Origin: Siphonodentalium dalli
Lineage: Eukaryota; Mollusca; Scaphopoda; Gadilida; Siphonodentaliidae
Assembly (NCBI GenBank): GCA_032622095.1
Contig: CP136064.1
Coordinates: 148,794,819 to 148,858,818, forward strand
Reading direction: 5' to 3'
DNA length: 64,000 nt
Below are positions 12,810 through 25,151 of this stretch, piece by piece. The translations under genes and the position numbers were made by a program. The notes under the pieces were generated by a model. That model ran no database searches. It was not told the DNA's origin and saw nothing but the letters and a program-made list of their open reading frames with translations. Position 1 is the first letter of the stretch. Every line of letters starts with the position of its first letter.

Positions 12810-14375
12810 AATAAATAGCAACATTGAGTGAATGGTCAATGCAGAAATAATAGCTTTAAACGCTGATGACTTGTTATTTAGCCCAAGTACTTGGGTGGCA
12901 ATGGTAAGATATTTTAAACAAAAATATACTGAAAAGTATATTGTGCATTGCTTGGTATAATAATCCCGTAGTAAAGTGCTGACTGAAATAATTTGAACGA
13001 AATTGTCTACTAAGAAACCGATTTGGTAGCAAGCTGCAAATTAGTCTTAAATAAAATTTACGATGTACCTTCTCTTCGATCTGGTTAGATGAGGAGCTAA
13101 TATATTGAAGAGATGAGTGTTTCTTTACAGTATAATCAGCATTACGACATACATGTATGGATTATTATCACGGAAATTGTTGTACATAGAGTTGCCACAA
13201 ATATTTATTTTGATAATCGATAATCAGTCGTCAATTAATTAATCGTACCTAATAACATCAATGGAAGTATTCCATAATATGGCCTATTGGCTGGGTGCTG
13301 GTTAACTGCACTGTCGCTGGTTGTTTGAGGCATCGGCTGATGTAATTTTTCCGTTTACAAAGTGCATGATAAACCACTGTTAATGAACACAATGAATTCA
13401 ATACACAGTTCTCGGCAATGTTATACTATTTGTGCGTTCATTAGAATGAACGAAGCAATTAATTTCAGTGTTAAGAATAGCCAAACATGCAAACAATATA
13501 AAAGTAACAATGCACGATGGATGGCCGGCGGTTCCTAAAACAAGGAAATTATAAGTTTCATCAAAATTCCAGAGTGTGGATAACAATCACAAAGGTGTGC
13601 CACCACCCGCAAATTGCAGGACTCAGAACAAGTTAAGTATTTGATATTATCAAGTTTCATTCAGCATTCACCGCATGATACGCGATAGCCTGTACTAGTA
13701 ACATCTAAGTATTATGCAAACAAGGTTATGCACGCAAATGACATTGCTGAGAACATCGCTGACATAAATGCTGTAGGTTTCCTGGTTTCCAGAGAATGTC
13801 AATCAACTCCCCATTGGTCCAATCAGGTTCAAGGGCCAGTGCATTCTGTTCATTGAACACGGTGACAGTCGGCACATTTTAAAGACATATATAATGCCGC
13901 CTTTCAAGTATAAATATACAATGACGTTACCATAAGTTCAAAGCTGCAGTGCAGCCAATTTGTAGAATATACAACGACCCGAAGAGAAACCATGTCATCT
14001 TCAAATGAACTGCCGACTGTTTGCAACATATGTTAGTAGTACTCATGTTGTCATTGATAACCGATCAAAGGTTGTTAACCATTCGGTTGTATATATATAT
14101 TTTTTTATAATTTATTCAACTTTTTCATTACAATTTGTATGATTACATATGAATTCCCTGAAATAGAAAGAGCATTTTAGTAAAACATATATGTTGATAT
14201 TTATTTATCAATTATCTGCCCTCATGAAAAATGTGTCATATATATTGGGGCGGAGATCTTTTTATAGGCCAGCTCTCCCTTCATATAGTCCACCATCTGT
14301 CCCATGCCCCCCAGTGTGAATTAGTTCACATGGGGAGATTGGGGCAGAAGCTGGAAGAATGAACGGACATGTTAT
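12810..14375. other. Intronic sequence without recognised genes
   Basis: The segment 13200-13260 has TAATCGAT-type words resembling hAT subterminal sequence. The rest is plain AT-rich intron. Confidence 0.45.
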
Positions 14376-14927
14376 TTAATTATACCCCCAGGCAACGAAG
14401 TTAGGGGGGTGTACTGGAGTCAGCTCGTCCGTCCGTCCATCCGTCCGTCGTCCGTCCGTGGACACAAATTTGTCGGGAGTTTTTCTCAGTCGTTTTTTGA
14501 TCAATTTCCGTGAAACTTGGCATAGACATCAACCACCATGGGAACCTGTGCACCTGTGATTATGACGTCTGTCGGACTTTTTTTGGTGGAGTTATCCCCC
14601 CTTTTTCGACTTAGAAATTTTAGCAACATGTATAATTTTGTCCGAGCTTTTATTGCTACATTTTTAGGTCAATTTTTTTTTAACTTGACACAGATATTTA
14701 GTACCATGGGAACCTGTGCACCTGCGATTATAATGTCTGTCCGACTTTTTTGTGTGCAGTAAATTATTCCCCTTTTTCGACTTTTTTTGCAACATTTATT
14801 CCTACATTTTTCGGTCAATAGGTTTAAGATTAGCATTAGGGTTGTGCACCTGCAATTGGAACTGTTATTTTATTATTTTAACTAAATGTTTACTGACATG
14901 TGAAAGATCTTAGTATTTTAAAAACAC
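14376..14927 (+). mobile_element. Microsatellite-headed tandem element, CCCCAGGCAACGAAGTT type
   Basis: It opens ATACCCCCAGGCAACGAAGT, continues with a CCGTCCGTCCATCCGTCCG run (14430-14460), then two units each with GTGAAACTTGGCATAGACAT or a diverged form and ACCATGGGAACCTGTGCACC (about 14538 and 14704). No protein is encoded; the open frame across the units is a consequence of the repeat. The opening word is one I associate with mollusc repeats. Confidence 0.6.
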
Positions 14928-14953
14928 GGGGGGGGGGGGGGGGGGGGGGGGGG
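14928..14953. repeat. Poly-G tract, 26 G
   Basis: An uninterrupted run of 26 G followed by TGGGG. The exact length should be treated with caution, since such tracts are sequenced poorly. Confidence 0.9.
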
Positions 14954-15769
14954 TGGGGTATCCTTAATCCTTAAGCATAATACAATTGTTTTCTTTAATC
15001 AATCAGTCATGGACCAGAAATATAGATGGTGTTTATGTATTACGGTATTATGTAATATAAATATAAATGCACCACCCATTAAAGACACTCTCGCTCTACA
15101 GACGCGTATTAATCATTGCACAAATTTAGCATAACTCATGAATTCGTACTATAATTTATTTATCGTTGCTAATACCTTTATTTGTGTTGTCGTTGTTGAT
15201 TTTCTCTATATAGACATAATATGTACTCACATTTTCATTTTTTTTTTTTAAATACTCGTCCGATCAAAAATTATGTCATAGCCAAGGTAATTATAACGTT
15301 TTTTTTCATTGAGTTATAAATGGAAATTTGCTTCATAATTCACGCCGTGAAAATGGGAAAATCCGCGCATGGTCACTAACAGAAATATACTTCGTTTATA
15401 GGCTTAGAATTCAATTTCGAAAACTATATCCCTTAATCACTTGAAATCCTGTAAACAATTTCCTGAGTTCACGGTGTGAAATTATTAAAAATAATTTACC
15501 CACAAAAGAAAAATATTTACTATGAAAACATATATGCATCTTACAATGTATAAAAATGTTTACAGGTGCAACGTCGTGTGCAGACCGAACTCAAACCACT
15601 GGTATATGCTAACCGATCTGAACAAGGGCACAAATGTTATTACAAATATCATTAAACCACATGATGGCCACAAATAACGTAACACTGAGTGAGGTTAGGG
15701 AAGCGCCTAATTTCGATCTTGCCGCCAAATGGGCTAGCCTAGAGGAAGACGAAGAACCAACTTTGTCCA

Positions 15770-16365
15770 TTTTTAGCTCACCTGAGACGAAGTCTCCGGT
15801 GGAGCTATAGTCATCACTCCTCGTCCGTCGTCCGTCCATCCATCTGTCCTTCCGTCCATCCGTCCTTCCGTCCATCCGTCCATCCGTCCGTCAACAATTC
15901 TTTGAACATCTTCTTCTAAAGTTCCATTGGACCGAATTGGTTCATATTTGGTGTGGATGTTCCCTAGGTGACTCTCATTCAGATTTGTTCAAATGAGGTC
16001 ACTGGGTCAAATAGTTGCGAAAGCAGGGCCACAACTCTATTCCTTCATAGTAATTCTTATAACGACTTCTTTTCCAGAACCATAAGGCCTAATGGGTTCA
16101 TATTTGGTGTGGATGTTCCCTAGGTGACTCACATCCAGATTTGTTCAAATGAGGTCACCAGGTTGATTAGTTGAGAAACCAGGGCCATAACTCTTTCCCT
16201 CCATAGTAATTCTTTTAAACATCTTCTTCTCGAATACCATCAGGCCAAATGGGTTCATATTTGGTATGAAGGATGATTGGTTGACTGGAGTTCAGATTTG
16301 TTCAAATGAGGTCACTGGGTCAAATTTGGGTGGGGCCAGGGACATAACTCAGAAAAAAAAAATTC
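15770..16365 (+). mobile_element. AGCTCACCTGA-headed tandem element, first part
   Basis: The head TTTTAGCTCACCTGAGACG forms an imperfect hairpin with GGTGGAGCTATAG. It is followed by a CCGTCC/CATCCGTCC run (15815-15890) and by about 2.5 units of ~165 bp carrying GGTTCATATTTGGTGTGG, ATGTTCCCTAGGTGACTC and CAGATTTGTTCAAATGAGG. The array appears to resume at 17555-17740 after an insertion. Confidence 0.7.
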
Positions 16366-16830
16366 AGATTAAACTCTTTAACCAAAAAAGAAAAGAATAG
16401 AAAAGAAATGATATATTAAAAAATAAAAGAATATTTAAAAAAACTGTGGAATTGTTTTTTTTTATTAGAATATTTAAAAAAAAAAGAAAAAAAAAGTGTA
16501 TTTAACTCCATGGTCAATATAATATATATATATATTGTTTAACATTTTTTGATAATTGAAAAACTAATGCCATTACATTTCTGTAGGTTGTGGCCCCTGG
16601 CCCTTCATTCAAGTGCACTGCTTCTGCCACCCTGGCCTGGTCTCAAAAATAAAATTTACTCAAATTCTTGACAGAATCATTAATAAGAAGCATTTACTTT
16701 GGCTGTAACTGTATATATGCTGGGTATGCGGACACAATCATGTCAATCTTGATATGTTTATAAACATTCCTGCAGATTTGCTAGATGTCATTAATTCCCA
16801 ATCTCTCATGTATTGTTCATATCAGGACTA
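16366..16830. other. A-rich low-complexity and unassigned sequence
   Basis: 16350-16500 is dominated by A runs and AAAGAAAA words; the remainder has no recognisable feature. Confidence 0.5.
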
Positions 16831-17232
16831 ATGTCATTTGCAGAATGAGGTCCCCAGAGGGTGAATTTAGTGATGCTATCCCACACAGCGGCCTAGCATC
16901 ACCAAATTCACCCTCTGGAGACCTCATTCTGCTTAGGCCTCATCTTCTGGGAAGTATCTATAGTATCAAATTAACATTGTTGTTAGTTACATTTCCCTTC
17001 TAGGAAGTTTCTATATCCCCTAATTTGCAGAAGATAAATTCCTAATTGAGGTGCCCAATGGGTGAACATCACCAACTTCAACTGGGGAACTTCAATCTTA
17101 TCCTAGGTCTTCCATAGCAGTTGGGGGCCCTAGCAGAATGAGGTCCCCAGAGGGTGAATTTAGTGATGCTAGCCCGCTGTGCGGGATAGCATCACTAAAT
17201 TCACCCTCTGGGGACCTCATTCTGCAAATGAC
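16829..17232. mobile_element. Pair of ~93-bp near-perfect palindromes in a larger inverted repeat
   Basis: 16838-16931 and 17132-17225 each read GCAGAATGAGGTCCCCAGAG, a GGTGAATTTAGTGATGCTA arm, a short loop and the inverse arm. The flank TGTCATTTGCAGAATGAGG at the left of the first copy recurs inverted at the right of the second, so the 400-bp block is itself an inverted repeat. Each palindrome could fold into a stem of more than 35 bp. No coding capacity. Confidence 0.75.
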
Positions 17233-17324
17233 AGACACACTTTCACACTATTTCAAGGCTTGATTGTATAATACATTGTGTTGCTTGAGGCCAGGCATGC
17301 ACAATGTAGGAACATACACGCTTT

Positions 17325-17560
17325 TTGTGATGCTATCCCACACAGCGGGCTAGCATAACCAAATTCACCTTCTGGAGACCTCATTCTGCTTAGGCCTCAT
17401 CTTCTGGGAAGTATCTACAGTATCAAATTTACATTGTTGTTAGTTAAATTTCCCTTCTAGGAAGTTTCTATATCCCCTAACTTGCAGAAGATAAAATTCA
17501 TAAATGAGGTGCCCAATGGGTGAATATCACCAACTTCAACTGGGGAATCTTATCCTTATC
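17325..17560 (+). repeat. Direct repeat of the 16875-17100 segment
   Basis: From TGATGCTATCCCACACAGCG onward this repeats 16872-17100, including the GCTTAGGCCTCATCTTCTGG word and the AACTTCAACTGGGGAA end, but it starts in the loop of the palindrome, so one palindrome arm is missing. Confidence 0.7.
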
Positions 17561-17745
17561 AGATTTGTGAAAATGGGATCACAAAGTCAAATAAGGGCAG
17601 AGCCAGAGACTTAACTATTTCACTGCATAGTAATTCTTAAAATATGTTTTGCAAGAACTATTTGGCTTATATAGAATGGAATGTTCTTCCTTGACTGCAA
17701 TTCAGATTTGTTTTTAAATGGGGGGTGATCAGTAGTGTACAGTTG
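17555..17745 (+). repeat. Resumed unit of the AGCTCACCTGA-headed array
   Basis: A diverged unit with CAGATTTGTGAAAATGGG, AGTCAAATAAGGGCAGAGCC and CATAGTAATTCTTAAAATAT matches the units at 15930-16360. The 16366-17555 interval therefore looks like an insertion into the array. Confidence 0.55.
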
Positions 17746-17834
17746 GCAATTTCAAGGTGGATTTTCACCAATCTACATACTTACAGTCTCTCTAGCCACA
17801 TATCCTGTTTAAATCTACTTCTTTTAAAGTGATT

Positions 17835-20800
17835 ATGAAAAGTGCTGACTGTTTTGGTCTCCAGAGTCCCAGTCTTATCAGTCTTTGCAGTCTGGTGAGC
17901 GACCCCACAGTCATTGACTGTCTTGTTTATAAAAACAATTGCCGTTACTTCTCAACTTTACAAGCAAAAGATATTCTCAACAAGAAGAATAAACTGTCAA
18001 TGTTTGGTCTTAACTGCAGAAGCATCAATGCAAATTTTGAAAATTTACAAAATCTTTTATGTGACATGAAAATCAATGACAACAATCTTGATATAATAGC
18101 GCTAACCGAAACATTTAAAATACACCAAGCATCGGACTTTAAACTCTCCGGTTATCATCCCATAGAATTTAAATCAAGGCCTAATCACGATGATGGTAGG
18201 GGTGGTGTTGGTATTTACATAAGAGACACTATTACGTATAAAAACAGACCCGATCTATCAATATTTACCCCACATGTTATTGAAACTGTGTTCATTGAGC
18301 TTGAATTCGGAAAACATGAAATATATATCATAGGATGTATTTATAGACCTAACACGGCACCAAAAGCTGACTTTGACAAGTTTGCCTCTAAATTCGACGA
18401 AATCTTAGATATAATCAAAAATCATAAGACTTATATAATCGGTGATTTCAATATCGATCTACTAAATTTCGATGTGCACAATAAAACAAACGACTTTTTA
18501 AACAATGTATTCACACGAGGATTCGTGCCCATGATAACAAAACCGACAAGAATGACCGATCACTCAGCGACCCTTATCGATCATATATACACAAATAATC
18601 TTCGAAACGAGCACTGCTCTGGTATAGTTACATGTGATTTGTCAGATCACTTTGGGGTATTTCTCACTGACACCGAAGGTCATAACGGACATAACCGATT
18701 AAAAACCCCACATGAAACCATGCGCACTCCCCGACGAAACTTTTCCCCAAGAAAATATTAACAAATTCAACGATACTCTTAAATCGTATAATTTCCATTC
18801 GGTTTGTGATTGTAATAATGCAGATCAAGCATACGAAAACTTTTTGGATATCTATTTGACAGCATACAACGTAGCTTTTCCGCCCATTACCCGAAACATA
18901 CCCAAAAAATTCATCAAACGCGAACCATGGATGACCACCGGATTAATAAGATCTTCACTTAAGAAACAAGAACTATATACCCGTAAACTAAGCTCACCTT
19001 CCTCCATCCATACGAATTCCTACCTCAAATATCGACAACTATACAACAAACTTATCCGGAAAAGTAGAAGCATGTATTACTGTGAGATATTAGAAAAGAA
19101 TAAGTATAGTTTAAAAGAAACATGGAAGACCCTCAAAGGTGCAATAAAACGAGACAAAAATACGGGTGGCTACCCGAATGTTCTACATGATAACAACATA
19201 CAGTTTACAAATCCTGACACTATCGCTGAAAAATTTTATGACTATTTTTCCAATATAGGTCAAAAAACCACAGAACTTATTGAAAATCACACAGATGTAA
19301 ACTTCCTCGATTATTTAACGAATAGACAAAGCAACGAGCTAAATATTACGCCCACCACAATCCAAGAGGTTATTTTAACTTGCTACTCAGTGAATGGAAA
19401 AACCAGCAGTGACTTCAATGGAATATCTACAAAACTGATGAAGGAAACCATATTTTCTGTAGCACCAGCAACTTGTCGTTCAAACAAGGTCATGTTCCCA
19501 ACAAAATGAAAATAGCTAAAGTTGTACCAATACCGAAAAATAGTGACAAGGGGGATATAAACAACTATCGTCCAATAAGCATTCTTCCCGCATTTTCTAA
19601 ACTACTCGAAAAACTCATGCAAAAACGTTTAGTTGATTTTCTTAATGAATCGGACATCTTATTTAAACATCAGTACGGATTTCGCCCAAACCATTCAACT
19701 TTTCATCCCATCATTCATCTACTGGATCATGTTGTGAAAAATAACGACAAGCCCACGAAAGATTCCACCGTAGCCCTTTTTCTTGATCTGTCCAAAGCTT
19801 TTGACACAATAAACCACGAAATCTTACTTACAAAAATTTAACATTATGGAATTAGAGGCATGGCAAACAATGGTTTCGAAGCTATCTCAATGAGAGACGA
19901 CAATACGTAGAATTCAATGGAAGCAAGTCAAATCTCCTAAAAACATCATGTGGTGTTCCTCAGGGATCCTTACTCGGGGCCCATAATTTTTCTCCTCTAC
20001 ATGAACGATATGTCAAATGCAACTACTATGGATCTCTTATCATATGCCGACAATACAACCCTTATGGCCAGTGGACAAAATGAAGCGTTAATCCAAAGTT
20101 ATGTCAATAACGAATTAAGAAATCTATCTGACTGGTGTTGCTGCAACAAACTAGCCATCAATGCTAACAAAAGCAATTATATGCTCTTGCATCCACAAAA
20201 CAATGACAAAAAATGGAATACAATTAAAATATATCTCAATGGAGCCGAACTTCGACAGATAGGGAACATGCGGAACGAATCGTCTGCCAAATTTTTAGGT
20301 ATCCATATAGATGAAAACCTGACCTTTAATAAACACATTTCTATTGTATGCTCAAAAATGGCACATGCAATTTATTGCATTAATAAAGTTAAACATTTTC
20401 TCCCGAGCAAGGCTCTCAAAACATTATACTTCGCCCTAATTCAAAGCCACTTAGTTTATGGCATCCAAATATGGGGACATGTATCGGCAGTGAAGAAACT
20501 ATATTTCTTACAAAAACGAGCCATCAGAATTATATGTAACAAAAAAATATAGAAGTCACACCGATCCTCTTTTCAAACAAGAAAACATTTTAAAAATAGA
20601 TGATTTACATAAATTGCATGTGTCCATTTTCATGCATGATTGGTACAACGATCGCTTACCGGTGTCTTTTTCTGGTTTGTATGACAAGAGAGCAGAACCA
20701 AATAGACGACAACCTAATCCTATAGTACAAAAAAAATTCAGGACCATCTCTTTTTCTAAAGTTCTCCCATACCATTCATTCCCCTTTATGTGGAATTCCC

Positions 20801-20934
20801 TAGAAAGTAAATATACCTCTAAACAATCAAGACATGTGTTCCGAAAACGTTTGAAAACGGATATCATTAATACCTATTCAGCGAGCGTGCGATGCAAAAA
20901 CCGAAGATGCCCTGATTGCACAAACGATACATAA
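17835..20934 (+). pseudogene. Non-LTR retrotransposon ORF2 (LINE A): endonuclease plus reverse transcriptase, frameshifted
   Basis: This encodes an APE-type endonuclease and then a reverse transcriptase of the CR1/Jockey group. Endonuclease motifs in order: GLNCRSIN, LTET, GCIYRPN, GDFNIDLL, DHIYTN and SDHFGVF (18000-18665). After a frameshift near 18750 comes the linker, including WKTLKG. RT motifs: VVPIPK and NNYRPISILP (19520-19590), QYGFRPNHST, ALFLDLSKAFDTINHEILL (19773-19832), then SYADNTTL (20040). The catalytic box therefore reads YADN, with the second Asp lost. The C-terminus has FLGIHIDENLTFNKHI, LVYGIQIWG and a final CKNRRCPDC. Breaks include single-base insertions at the GGGGCCC near 19978 and in an A run near 20540, and a deletion near 19475. 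No ORF1 is visible. It is dead but otherwise nearly full ORF2 length. Confidence 0.85.
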
Positions 20935-21268
20935 TTTTCTGATAACAAAATAAACAAAACAAACAAACAATACAAAACAAAATTCACTCTAGTATGTATG
21001 TTAATTAAAAAAAAAATTCCCAAAACCTCACTCACATTATTCCTACTCGGTTCCACTCACACATGTATATTCATAGTATTCATTCATTATATCGACCAAG
21101 TAGGTGCCCATACATATGAACCACTTTTCGTACCATCGCCCTAACAACGCCTATATATTAAAAACCCAGTCTGCACACGATAAACGTAACCTAAAAACAA
21201 TCAAATCAATTCGGCCATCTTCATCATATAATCTGTCACCACATCCAGGGGTGATAGGAAGACAGTCA
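20935..21268 (+). mobile_element. LINE A 3' untranslated region, proximal part
   Basis: This follows the ORF2 stop, is A/C-rich (AAACAAAACAAACAAACAAT), and is cut at 21268 by the Harbinger insertion. The rest of the 3' region lies beyond it at 26704-26817. Confidence 0.7.
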
Positions 21269-21305
21269 GGCCCGTTTTATACGTCGCGCCAGACACGGGT
21301 CGCGC
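21269..21305 (+). repeat. Left terminal inverted repeat of the Harbinger
   Basis: It starts GGCCCGTTTTATACGTCG and ends ACACGGGTCGCGC. Two mismatches to the right end, at repeat positions 19 and 22. TCA precedes it. Confidence 0.92.
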
Positions 21306-21420
21306 TATCTTCGGCTGGCACGACATTAGCGCGTCTCTGGCACGTGCTACGAATGTTTGATTTATACGTCGAGCTGGCTGGCTCGTGTCAGAACGTATAG
21401 ATCGAGCTCGGTGCGACAAA
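21306..21420. promoter_or_regulatory. Left subterminal repeats of the Harbinger
   Basis: TTTATACGTCGAGC and fragments such as GGCACG and CTCGTGTCAGA recur after the terminal repeat, and GACGTGTAGCACGTCGGG occurs twice near the right end (26530-26570). Repeated subterminal words like these are the usual binding sites of the Myb-like partner or the transposase; that role is inferred. Confidence 0.5.
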
Positions 21421-22119
21421 ATGTGTAGGCCTATCCGACAAAGTTCATTTATTTTTCATCTATATCTAATTTAAAAGGTTCGTTTGTGATATGTGATAAG
21501 CTACCCAATTAGTAAATTGGCGTCCATTCGGCATACCTAATTATATATAGAACTATATGTCAACTTTTAGCGGGTTCACAGCGGAAATATCCACAAAGTT
21601 TGAAAAAAATATGACCTGCAATTGTTTTAGTATTTTAATTTGTTTACAATCTTCACAACTTGAAGGCACGGGTAGCATTCGTTGCAGAAATATTCATATT
21701 TGTTCGAATCGCCATCAACAAAAGGAATATTTAATTTAATATATATAGGCCCAGTTCTGTTCATATATGCCAAATATAATCAGCGCGTAGACACTGGCGT
21801 AGATAGTATATTGTCGTCAAGAGCCTGATCGTGTTGCAGAAGTTTTGCTTCTGTTTACAAAACACAGGGCAATTATATTGGTTAATCACGCACAAATGAT
21901 ATAAACGCTCTTTATTAATTCCATATAAGGGAAATAGTAACAAATAACGCGCTTTATATGTTTACCATATCCGGATCTAAACAAAAGCCAGGTTCTGTAA
22001 CGTTTGTGGCTTTTGTTTACAAAACAAAAGAAAAATCATTTGACATTAACATATAGGCCTACTGTTTATGCCAAATTTCTGATTGGTATAAGAACAAAAT
22101 CTGTCTACATACTGTGCAG

Positions 22120-23116
22120 AATCAAACCACATCTCGAACGAGCAACGGTTACTGAATTTCCAATATCACCCAGAGAGAGATTGGCCATTTGTATATATAG
22201 GCTGGCAAGGGGTGATTACTATTATACCCTATCTCAAATGTCTGGATTAGGTTTGGCTACCATTCGAAATATAGTGAAAGAAGTTTCGGAGGTCATTGTG
22301 CGTGTTATGTGGGATGAAGTTGAAAAGCATACCCCAAATACCACAGCAGGAGTGGAATAAAAAATGATCGATATGGACCAAATGTGGCAATTTCCATATG
22401 CGTGGGCTGCTGTTGATGGTTGCCATTTACCAATAAAGTGCCCACCGGGGGGTCAGGAAGCACAAAAGGAATATCACAATTTCAAAAATTTCTATTCTAT
22501 TGTACTTATGGCCATGGTTGATGCGCGTTATCGATTTGTTTGGGCGTCATGTGGATTCCCGGGAAACTCGCACGACTCCGCAATTTTCCAGTCTACCAAA
22601 ATGTGGGAAGATTTGGCGAACGGCAATCTCCTGCCGAAAATGGTTGCGATTGAGGGATTGGCTGAAATTCCGCCACTTCTGTTAGGGGACTCAGCATTTC
22701 CATTGAGGAGTTGGATGATGAAGCCATTTACAAAAGCAGTTCTGAGTGCTGATGAGAAGTATTATAATTACCGCCAAAGCAGAGGGCGAATGATCGTTGA
22801 GGGGGCGTTTGGTCAACTGAAGGGAAGATGGCGAGTGTGTCAGAGGAAATGCGAATGTGATACAGCGCAAGTTAAAATGGCGACACTTGCATGCTTAGTA
22901 TTGCATAACGTATGTATCGATCGAGGAGACTCTGTGTCAAAAAAGTTTGACCTGAGTTTGGATCCTGTAACCCAGGAACGGCGCCCACGAGAAGTTGTAG
23001 AAGAGCTTCTCCAAATGATACCATGCGCTGATGTTATTGACGCTAGTGTTGCAGGTGTCGAAGTCAGAGATGCACTGAAAAGCAAGTTTGCGACACAGAA
23101 ATCGCGGTTGACGTGA
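22120..23116 (+). pseudogene. PIF/Harbinger DDE transposase (HARBI1-like) with one in-frame stop
   Basis: This is the nuclease that cuts and joins the element ends. The DDE_4 domain is clear: AAVDGCHLPIKCP (first Asp, about 22402), GNSHDSAIFQST (22560), LLGDSAFPLRSWMM (22680, third Asp) and NYRQSRGRMIVEGAFGQLKG (22770, catalytic Glu). The N-terminal region ISPRERLAICIYRLARGDYY and TLSQMSGLGLATIRNIVKEV is the usual helix-turn-helix. A likely acceptor, CATACTGTGCAG, precedes 22120, so the start codon is probably on an upstream exon that I cannot place. A single TAA at 22358-22360 interrupts an otherwise continuous frame; it precedes KMIDMDQMW. The downstream part to the stop at 23116 is intact. 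It is one base change from an uninterrupted frame, suggesting recent activity. Confidence 0.9.
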
Positions 23117-23840
23117 CAAGATTAAATTAACCATGCATTGTTATCGGAAAAATCAGTGTCTAATGTCTCGTAAACACTGTAAATGTTATTAAACTGACAA
23201 CACGTTTCCATTCGGTGTTTCTTGTATATAACCTGCCAGCCCCTCTTCGAACGGCCCAGAATGTGTCCGTGTTATTGGTTTTGAGGGGTGATTTTGTTTT
23301 CAAATGTTTTTATGTGTTGTATCAACATGTCCATCCGTGAGTGAGAAAATATAATATGCCAGTTGTATGGGACTGGATCAACACATTGTGTTAAACACAT
23401 ACATCATTAAATGTACAATATAAAGTAGATCACTACATTTAAGATATTATTTGCTGATCCTCAGAATGATATACATTGGGTTGGCCTGTTCTTCATTTGT
23501 AGTGATGTTCTGCTAATACCAGCTAATATGACGATTTTTTACACCATTTGAGAATTGTTTCTCATTGTTTGATTTTCCAACCAGTAATATTATGGGGGGT
23601 ATTTTTTTTTAGACCGAATTGTAGCATATTTTTATACTTTGGGTCAAAGTTCCAACATCAGGGGGTGGGGTGGGGTGTCAATTTGGAATTGTCCAAACAG
23701 TTAGAATACTTGACCAAAGTTGGGGTGTAACACATGTTTTTCTATATCTCACTGGCTTACAAGGTCAATGTAAGTATTGTTTACTTGGGCCAATGTATTC
23801 TCTTAAAAATGCAAGGCTTGCTATATGCACCATCACTATT
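23117..23840. other. Harbinger interior between the genes
   Basis: AT-rich with no coding frame of note. 3' region of the transposase gene. Confidence 0.5.
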
Positions 23841-24040
23841 AACTCGCGGCCATTTTGGATCCACCAGGTCCGGTTCCGTGGTTTTACTTAACTTTCCATA
23901 TATGGAAGTCATGAATAATTCAAAAGCTCCATATGTGGAAATGCTACTCCAAAACTTTGACCTGTAGCACTGAACCACGGAACCGGGGCTGGATGAATCT
24001 ATGAAACCGAACCTGCTGAATCCAAAATGGCCGCGAGTTA
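23841..24040. mobile_element. 200-bp MITE nested in the Harbinger
   Basis: Inverted ends AACTCGCGGCCATTTTGGAT (left) and the inverse at 24021-24040, with similarity continuing inward through CAGGTCCGGTTCCGTGGTT and its counterpart. The ends are more GC-rich than the interior. The flanks (CTATT and GTTAT) do not give an unambiguous target duplication. Confidence 0.75.
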
Positions 24041-24290
24041 GTTATAAGACACATTGGAGACACATATATAAGATAATGCAATGCCACAGGTTTTTTTCTC
24101 CAAAATTTCAGGAAGCTTCAGTCATGAAAGGGTAGATATATACAGAAATTGAAGACAGCACTTTATGAGTTAAATGATAGCCCATGTATTTTCAGCCATT
24201 CCTCCACCACCAAGGGTCTCAATTAAATACACATATCAGACAGATTAATAATTTTTTTCACAAAAACATCTAAATTATTACATTTTTAAG

Positions 24291-25151
24291 TCACATGTTG
24301 TAATAACTCTGTCCAAAGTCCTGGAAAATATTACGCTCAGGGTCCACAGAAGACTGAGGCTGATTGTAAACTTGCTGCGGAGAGAAGTTTGATTGAGGTT
24401 GATCATAAGCTTGCTGCTGAGATGTATTTTGGTTTTGAGCAGATGTGCTGCTGGAAGTAAGAAGCTGCAAAACACGGAGTTCATGCTGCCTTGACTTTTC
24501 AGCTTCGTCTTTCATGAAGTTTAATATGTCCTGCGATGAGTCATTTTCTATTGATGATTTCAATAGTTCAATGCATTCGTCAAGCTTGTCAGTCTTAGTT
24601 CTTTTATTTTTAGCCTTCTTAATAGGTGTAAATATAACAGAATCATCCGAGATTTCCTGTGATTCTTGTATGTCAGCAGAATCAGCACTTGCACTAGTAG
24701 CACTAGCAGATGCGGTTGAGGCTGATGGCTCAATTGCAAGCTCCGGTTGACATGAATCTCTGGTCCTCACAACTGGATAGAGTGCAGTGAACCATGTGCC
24801 ATAGCTTTTTTCCTCCTGAAAGCGCCTGATTCCCGATGATGTTTTTACTTTCAGAGCCGCTTCCTTACAAATTGATACTAATTTTTTAAATTTGTTCCGA
24901 ACTTGTGTTACACTGAATGATATTTCAGAGTTTCTTTCCCTCAATGCTGTGAGTACCGCATCATATGTTATACTGTTTTGTTGTTTCTTATTATTTGTGA
25001 ATATTAGTCTTTTTTTGAAGATAGGATTGTTAATAATAACATCAACCAGGTCGTGCTGGTAACTGTCGGTCCATGTTGCTCTTGTTGCTTTCCTTCCAAC
25101 AATATCACGGTTATCATCAGACTCCGAGCCATCGTCAAGCTCTGTAGACAT
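24291..25151 (-). CDS. Harbinger Myb/SANT-like accessory protein, intact, 286 aa
   Basis: Second gene of the Harbinger. In characterised elements the Myb-like partner binds subterminal DNA and carries the transposase into the nucleus. The frame is complete from ATG (25151) to stop. After an acidic N-terminus (ELDDGSESDD) comes a trihelix-type domain at about residues 24-110: RATWTDSYQHDLVDVII, a Lys-rich turn, VTQVRNKFKKLVSICKEA and SYGTWFTALYPVV. Then an Ala/Ser linker (about 145-165), a basic patch KKAKNKRTKTD, a predicted coiled segment ECIELLKSSIENDS to VLQLL, and a Gln-rich tail with QPQS repeats. It converges on the transposase gene with 1.2 kb between. Whether it is expressed cannot be seen. 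Confidence 0.85.
   Translation of the reverse strand: MSTELDDGSESDDNRDIVGRKATRATWTDSYQHDLVDVIINNPIFKKRLIFTNNKKQQNSITYDAVLTALRERNSEISFSVTQVRNKFKKLVSICKEAALKVKTSSGIRRFQEEKSYGTWFTALYPVVRTRDSCQPELAIEPSASTASASATSASADSADIQESQEISDDSVIFTPIKKAKNKRTKTDKLDECIELLKSSIENDSSQDILNFMKDEAEKSRQHELRVLQLLTSSSTSAQNQNTSQQQAYDQPQSNFSPQQVYNQPQSSVDPERNIFQDFGQSYYNM

Noticed and set aside
15609-15875. Minus-strand frame rich in Asp, Gly and Arg (MDGRTDGRKD type)
   Set aside because: It is translation of the CCGTCC/CATCCGTCC microsatellite.
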